Below, piece by piece: positions 6,807 to 9,942 of a stretch of DNA of 9,942 nucleotides. The notes beneath the pieces were generated by a model. The model ran no database searches. It saw nothing but the letters and a program-made list of their open reading frames with translations, and was not told where the DNA came from. Numbering within the stretch: position 1 is the first letter of the stretch; every line of letters begins with the position of its first letter. Position numbers and translations under genes: made by a program. This DNA comes from Robiginitomaculum sp. (GTDB taxonomy: Bacteria; Pseudomonadota; Alphaproteobacteria; Caulobacterales; Maricaulaceae), in NCBI GenBank assembly GCA_026982235.1, contig JALSHM010000430.1, positions 1 through 9,942 of the forward strand, read 5' to 3'.

Positions 6807-9800
6807 ATGGTCAGGTTTTTCCTTTTTGGGTGGATTGTTATTTGGTCGACGATATTACTCCCCGCCACTGGTTTTGCCCAAAGCACGCCTATACCAACTG
6901 GCGGGCCGGAAGGCACATGGTGCGCCAGTGTTTCTGGTGGCCCAGTCTGTGGATTTTCAAGCCCTAGTGCAGTTTGTAGCTTCAGTATGTCAAGATGGTA
7001 TCCTGGAAATGAGGATATTTTACAATATGTAGCCGCATCCGATAATTCTGTTACATGTTTATCAGATCGAAGGTCACTTCATGGTGCGCTATGGGTTGGG
7101 CATCCGCGAGGCTCACGAAGTTGTGCCGGTAATGGCAAGCTTTCTGGCGGTCAATGTACGCCCCTGCCAAAACAACCTAGTGAGAGCTGTAGTGCTGGTG
7201 CTCTGCCCCAAAAAAGGGGCAATCCGATTGATTTGTTATCCGGAATCAAGATGCAAACTTTCCAAGATTTCACTACGGCTGATGGTAGGCTTACTTTTAC
7301 GCGCAGCTATGCTTCAAGATCATATGGCCGCCTGAATGATAATAGTGTCGGACTTTTGGAGCGTGCTTGGTCTATCGACGAAATTCCGCGTATGTCCCTC
7401 ACGAGTACTGGTGATTTGGGTACAGTGACATTATTTTTGTCAGAGCATCAAGCCGTTCAAATCAAATGTACTACGAATGGCTGCTACACAACGAATGCGG
7501 AGCGTTTTGGTGGAGGCAATGGACGCGTGCACCTGGACAATACTGACACGCGTTTTTCTGGAGACTTAAGGGTCGCTCAAACAAGTATACCTATTATAGA
7601 TTACGGAAATAAAAAATATATTTTTAAATCTATTGAGCACAATAATAATCTGTATTTTGTCTTACGTAGGGTGGAATTCCCTGGTGGATATGCCATTGAT
7701 TATGAATCAACGCTCATTGACGAGACAATGTCTAATAACAGTGTCGTGATTCAGGTCGCACCGATACGGTTTATTATCAACCGTATGGTTGACAGCTTTG
7801 GGCGCACTATTTCTTTTGAATACAAAACAGAGACCTGGACGATAAATGATGTTACCCGGACAATTCCCATTGATGGGAGTTCATTTGCGCATAGAGAAAC
7901 AACGGGACCTATAAAGAGAGTGATACTTCCCGATTTATCGAGCTTAAATTTTACATATGATTCTGTCACAAATTTCGGGAATACTTGGGGTGTTGCAGAA
8001 CGCCTAAAGCGCGTTACCCGTCATGCGCCAAACGGTGGTGATATCAACAATGTACAGATTATTTCTTCTGAATTATATCATTACGAAAAATCAGGACAAC
8101 CTTTTGCGCTGACTGGGATTACGGACACTTCCGGGATTAGATATGCAACATGGGATTATTCTGATGATGGTCTCGCGATTAGTAGTGAACACGCTGGTGG
8201 CGTTGACCATGTGCAATTAGACTATAATATTGACGTGTATAATGGTGTTTTTTGGCGCCCAACGGTAACAGCTACGAATCCACTTGGCAAAAATACGATT
8301 TACCGTAGTCACGCTTACGGTAATTATTTCAGTGATATAGAAGGGCAAGCCAGTAGTAATTGTGTTGGAGATGCTAAAAGTATACAGCTTACATCGTCGC
8401 GCATTACCACGATTGACCGTGAAGGCAGAGAGACTTTGTCTCAGAAAAACAATTATGGCTGGGTGACCTCAAAAACCGAAGCGCGGGGAACGCCTGAGCA
8501 AGTTGTGACAACAACAGAGTGGCACAATATTTGGAAACTTCCCACCCGCACAACTACGCCCGGCCTGACAACGGATTATACCTATGATCCTTCAGGAAGT
8601 CTAACCAGCATAACCCAAACCGATACATCTGGCACAAGCTCGGCGCCGCGAACTTGGGCATTTACCTATACGGCAGATGGCCTCAATATTGCTAGTATTG
8701 ACGGGCCATTGCCAGGTGCGAGCGACACCCAGATATTCACCTATGCCGGGTCGCGCATAACTTCTATTACCAATGAAATTGGGCATATCACGAGGATAAC
8801 AGAGCACAATCCCATCGGTCTGCCCAAACGCATAATTGATCCGAATGGTGTGGTGACGCTACTCGATTATGATGACGATAGCCGATTGGTACGCATTACG
8901 CAGGACGCGGACGGTACACCCGCCATTACGGGAATCGGATATGACGTGATTGGTAATGTCATCGGGATATTCCCACCAAATGGCGCCCGCCTGTTGTTCA
9001 CCTATGATGATGCCAGACGCCTGCGTACCATCAAAAATGCGGTCGGTGAAACTATTACCTATAGCCGCAATAATATGGGTGGTATCACCTCCACCAACAT
9101 AAAAGGTGCTGACCAAGCCCTTAAATACCAACTCACACAGACCTTTGATGAGCTTAACCGTGTTATCGAGACCGTGACTACTGGGCCGTCTATTACAGGG
9201 TTTAGTTATGATCGAGAAGACAATTTGGTGAGCGCTATCGACCCGCGCGGCGGATCGTGGAGCCAAGCTTTTGATGGCTTAAACCGGGTGAAATCGGAAA
9301 CAGACCCGCTGGGGGCAACGACAAATTATGTGTTGGCAGCTCAAAACGATGCCCGTAATCCACTGACACAAGTCACAGATGCGCGCTCTGCCACCACGAA
9401 TTATGTGCGCAATGGTTTTGGTGAAGTAATTCGCGAAGTTAATCTGGAATCCGGTATAACCGAATATATCCGCGATGAACGTGGACTTATCACCAAAATG
9501 ACGGACGCACGCGGCGTGGTGACGGATTACACCTATGACGCTGCAGGACGTCCGTTGTCCGTGTTCTATCCTGCGTCTCCTACGGAAAACGTCAATTATA
9601 CGTGGGATGTGGGCACTTACGGTAAAGGCCAGCTCACCAGCGTCTCCGAAGAATACGGCACTACCGATTATAGCTATAACGCCCTTGGTCAAATGGTAAC
9701 CATGACCCGAAGCATTGCTGGACAAGTTTATACAACCCACTATACCTATGACCAAGCGGGGGAAGTTTTGTCTATCACTTACCCGTCCGGGAGGATTGTG

Positions 9801-9942
9801 AAAATGGTCAGAGATGCTGCGGCCAGGATTGTCAGGATTGACACGAAAGGGTCTGGTGAAGCGGATTTTACCGTTTTGATTGGCAATATCACCTATAGCC
9901 CTTATGGCCCGCTAACGGGGGCGCAGTTTGGTGACGGGCATA
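6807..9942 (+). CDS. Secreted RHS/YD-repeat protein (C-terminus off window)
   Basis: A single open frame runs from ATG 6807 to the window edge, 1045 complete codons with no stop. The start is supported by GAGGAG 6 bases upstream and a clear signal peptide (about 1-24, cleavage near TGFA/QS). A cysteine-rich segment follows, with C39, C48, C57, C84, C106, C117 and C128. GNPIDLLSGIKMQ at 138-150 resembles the opening motif of many RHS proteins. Residues about 160-500 are beta-rich and less conserved. From about residue 480, motifs such as EARGTPEQ, EWHNIWKLPTRTTTPGL and then about a dozen YD repeats are typical of proteobacterial RHS proteins. These proteins form a large shell that encloses a C-terminal effector, often a toxin followed by an immunity gene. 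The RHS core end and any toxin lie beyond 9942. Sec export suggests a periplasmic or surface location. It lies 106 bp downstream of tnpR in the same orientation, so it may be transposon cargo. Confidence 0.9.
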   Translation, partial: MVRFFLFGWIVIWSTILLPATGFAQSTPIPTGGPEGTWCASVSGGPVCGFSSPSAVCSFSMSRWYPGNEDILQYVAASDNSVTCLSDRRSLHGALWVGHPRGSRSCAGNGKLSGGQCTPLPKQPSESCSAGALPQKRGNPIDLLSGIKMQTFQDFTTADGRLTFTRSYASRSYGRLNDNSVGLLERAWSIDEIPRMSLTSTGDLGTVTLFLSEHQAVQIKCTTNGCYTTNAERFGGGNGRVHLDNTDTRFSGDLRVAQTSIPIIDYGNKKYIFKSIEHNNNLYFVLRRVEFPGGYAIDYESTLIDETMSNNSVVIQVAPIRFIINRMVDSFGRTISFEYKTETWTINDVTRTIPIDGSSFAHRETTGPIKRVILPDLSSLNFTYDSVTNFGNTWGVAERLKRVTRHAPNGGDINNVQIISSELYHYEKSGQPFALTGITDTSGIRYATWDYSDDGLAISSEHAGGVDHVQLDYNIDVYNGVFWRPTVTATNPLGKNTIYRSHAYGNYFSDIEGQASSNCVGDAKSIQLTSSRITTIDREGRETLSQKNNYGWVTSKTEARGTPEQVVTTTEWHNIWKLPTRTTTPGLTTDYTYDPSGSLTSITQTDTSGTSSAPRTWAFTYTADGLNIASIDGPLPGASDTQIFTYAGSRITSITNEIGHITRITEHNPIGLPKRIIDPNGVVTLLDYDDDSRLVRITQDADGTPAITGIGYDVIGNVIGIFPPNGARLLFTYDDARRLRTIKNAVGETITYSRNNMGGITSTNIKGADQALKYQLTQTFDELNRVIETVTTGPSITGFSYDREDNLVSAIDPRGGSWSQAFDGLNRVKSETDPLGATTNYVLAAQNDARNPLTQVTDARSATTNYVRNGFGEVIREVNLESGITEYIRDERGLITKMTDARGVVTDYTYDAAGRPLSVFYPASPTENVNYTWDVGTYGKGQLTSVSEEYGTTDYSYNALGQMVTMTRSIAGQVYTTHYTYDQAGEVLSITYPSGRIVKMVRDAAARIVRIDTKGSGEADFTVLIGNITYSPYGPLTGAQFGDGH
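8574..9942 (+). repeat. Tandem YD (RHS) protein repeats within the RHS gene
   Basis: From residue 590 the translated protein shows repeated units built on an aromatic plus [ST]YD/YT core and a following G.[LV] element. Examples are DYTYDPSGSLTSI, FTYDDARRLRTI, FSYDREDNLVSAI, DYTYDAAGRPLSV, YSYNALGQMVTM and YTYDQAGEVLSI, along with DP.G and DARG linkers. About twelve units can be counted before the window ends. The repeats are divergent at DNA level and are a structural protein repeat, not a recent DNA tandem array. Confidence 0.85.

Noticed and set aside
6822..6863. A CTT...GGGTG...CTCCCC stretch that resembles the right terminal repeat
   Set aside because: It is 42 bp instead of 38, the match is poor in the outer half, it is not followed by GTGAC, and it codes for the RHS signal peptide.
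7081..7335. Plus-strand 84-codon frame within the RHS N-terminal region
   Set aside because: It is out of frame with the continuous signal-peptide-to-YD-repeat reading frame that begins at 6807.
8859..9755. Two long minus-strand frames (135 and 158 codons) inside the RHS gene
   Set aside because: They are antisense to clear YD-repeat coding sequence and show no domain; repeats of this kind often leave open antisense frames.

Overview
The window looks like a Gram-negative, probably alphaproteobacterial, chromosome segment that has been hit by a Tn3-family transposon. The taxonomic guess is inference, resting on an Omp85-type patatin, a YegQ/TrhP-type U32 protein and a TTAACCAT element. No ribosomal RNA or tRNA marker is present to confirm it.

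Left part (1-3023): a U32-family protein of the tRNA-hydroxylase (TrhP/YegQ) type runs leftward off the window edge. About 100 bp of shared upstream sequence separates it from a rightward gene for an exported patatin-like phospholipase with a POTRA module and an outer-membrane barrel (PlpD-like). The patatin gene is cut at base 3023, inside its barrel-coding part. The reading frame continues 30 codons into the transposon, giving a 622-residue chimera that lacks the native C-terminus.

Middle part (3024-6700): a 38-bp Tn3-type terminal inverted repeat at 3024-3061 marks one transposon end exactly. It is followed by a full-length leftward transposase gene (tnpA, with D676/D749/E879 visible), a 128-bp gap that should hold the res site and the promoters, and a divergent rightward serine resolvase gene (tnpR). 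I could not find the second terminal repeat in the window.

Right part (6701-9942): a short intergenic region carries a palindromic TTAAC/GTTAA element and a strong Shine-Dalgarno sequence. It leads into a very long, uninterrupted frame for a Sec-exported RHS/YD-repeat protein of at least 1045 residues that runs off the right edge, before its RHS core boundary and any C-terminal toxin domain. Since no transposon end is seen between tnpR and this gene, the RHS gene is either transposon cargo or a host gene next to an unrecognised or lost end. This is the main open question of the window.
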